DNA of 5,690 nucleotides from positions 1-5,690 of the forward strand of contig NZ_CALEVF010000343.1 in assembly GCF_937920395.1 (NCBI RefSeq), given 5' to 3'. The position numbers and the translations under genes were made by a program. This DNA is from an uncultured Clostridium sp. (GTDB lineage Bacteria; Bacillota; Clostridia; Clostridiales; Clostridiaceae). Below are positions 5,310-5,690 of this stretch, piece by piece. Every line of letters begins with the position of its first letter. Within the stretch, counting starts at the first letter, position 1. The notes under the pieces are model-generated. The model saw only the letters and a program-made list of their open reading frames with translations. It was not told the origin of the DNA and did no database searches.

Positions 5310-5690
5310 ATGTCTTTTGATTTTATAAAAGATAAGAACAAAAAAATTCATTTCATAGGTATAGGCGGTATAAGCATGAGCGGTCTTGCTGAAATACTTG
5401 TGCAAAATGGCTATAAGGTTTCCGGTTCCGATATGCATTCATCACATATAACCGATAAACTTAAAAATCAAGGTGTTGAAGTATATTTAGGCCATGATGG
5501 CAATAACATAAAGGATGTAGATTTAGTAGTTTACACTGCTGCTATTCCTCCTGAAAATCCTGAATATATTAAAGCCAATCAATTAAACATTCCTCTAATG
5601 GATAGAGCTGAATTTTTAGGTCAAATTATGAAAGGTCATAAATATAACGTTGCAGTATCCGGTACGCACGGTAAAACAACTACAACTTCG
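5310..5690 (+). CDS. murC: UDP-N-acetylmuramate--L-alanine ligase, N-terminal 127 residues (cut by the window edge)
   Basis: MurC is the cytoplasmic ATP-dependent ligase that adds the first amino acid, L-alanine, to UDP-MurNAc during peptidoglycan precursor synthesis. The first 127 residues (full family length about 450-480) show the N-terminal UDP-substrate-binding fold with [14 protein letters not shown] (17-30) and VSGSD (37-41). YTAAIP follows (75-80), then [11 protein letters not shown] (97-107), and the Mur-ligase P-loop [11 protein letters not shown] (117-127) just before the window ends. The [13 protein letters not shown]-terminus separates it from MurD, MurE and MurF. The ATG at 5310 follows AAGGAG (5296-5301) at eight bases. 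It is divergent from purR. GlmU, on the other strand of the same cluster, supplies UDP-GlcNAc, the precursor of its substrate. Confidence 0.97.
   Translation, partial: MSFDFIKDKNKKIHFIGIGGISMSGLAEILVQNGYKVSGSDMHSSHITDKLKNQGVEVYLGHDGNNIKDVDLVVYTAAIPPENPEYIKANQLNIPLMDRAEFLGQIMKGHKYNVAVSGTHGKTTTTS

Noticed and set aside
5229..5438. 69-codon minus-strand frame over the start of murC
   Set aside because: It overlaps the conserved murC N-terminus and its promoter and has no ribosome site; murC is clearly the real gene.

Overview
The window is very AT-rich and looks like a chromosomal segment of a spore-forming Clostridium (Firmicutes). The evidence is the low GC, strong GGAGG-type ribosome binding sites, mostly TAA stops, SpoVG and a Gram-positive-type PurR. 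As I recall it, the gene order (murC facing away from purR-spoVG-glmU-prs and a response regulator) also occurs in other clostridia. The species cannot be named from the sequence alone.

Layout. Positions 1-664 (minus) hold an OmpR/PhoB-type response regulator cut by the left edge. Positions 665-964 are regulatory: two candidate promoters for the regulator, a spaced direct repeat, and the terminator of prs. On the minus strand then follow, in transcription order from the right, purR (4934-4113), spoVG (4009-3689, with its own terminator), glmU (3509-2139, TTG start), a possible 30-codon gene with a CTG start (2094-2002), and prs (1936-965, ending at a strong terminator). Positions 4935-5309 form a divergent control region. 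murC runs rightwards from 5310 and is cut by the right edge.

Transcription. Sequence-level promoters can be proposed for purR (sigma-A type, overlapped by a PurBox-like operator pair), spoVG (sigma-H-like, spaced as I recall it for B. subtilis spoVG) and glmU (near-consensus sigma-A). glmU, the small ORF and prs are probably one transcript. The spoVG terminator separates them from spoVG, and there is no obvious terminator between purR and spoVG.

How the genes fit together. Prs makes PRPP, which in B. subtilis is the inducer that releases PurR from DNA, so the purine regulator and the source of its signal lie in one cluster. GlmU makes UDP-GlcNAc, and MurC works a few steps later in the same wall-precursor pathway. 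SpoVG is a nucleic-acid-binding regulator tied to sporulation and septum formation. This is mostly a housekeeping region and I see no defence system, mobile element or CRISPR. The parts most worth a second look are the possible CTG-started peptide and the two back-to-back hairpins between glmU and prs, and the PurBox-like pair at the purR start site.
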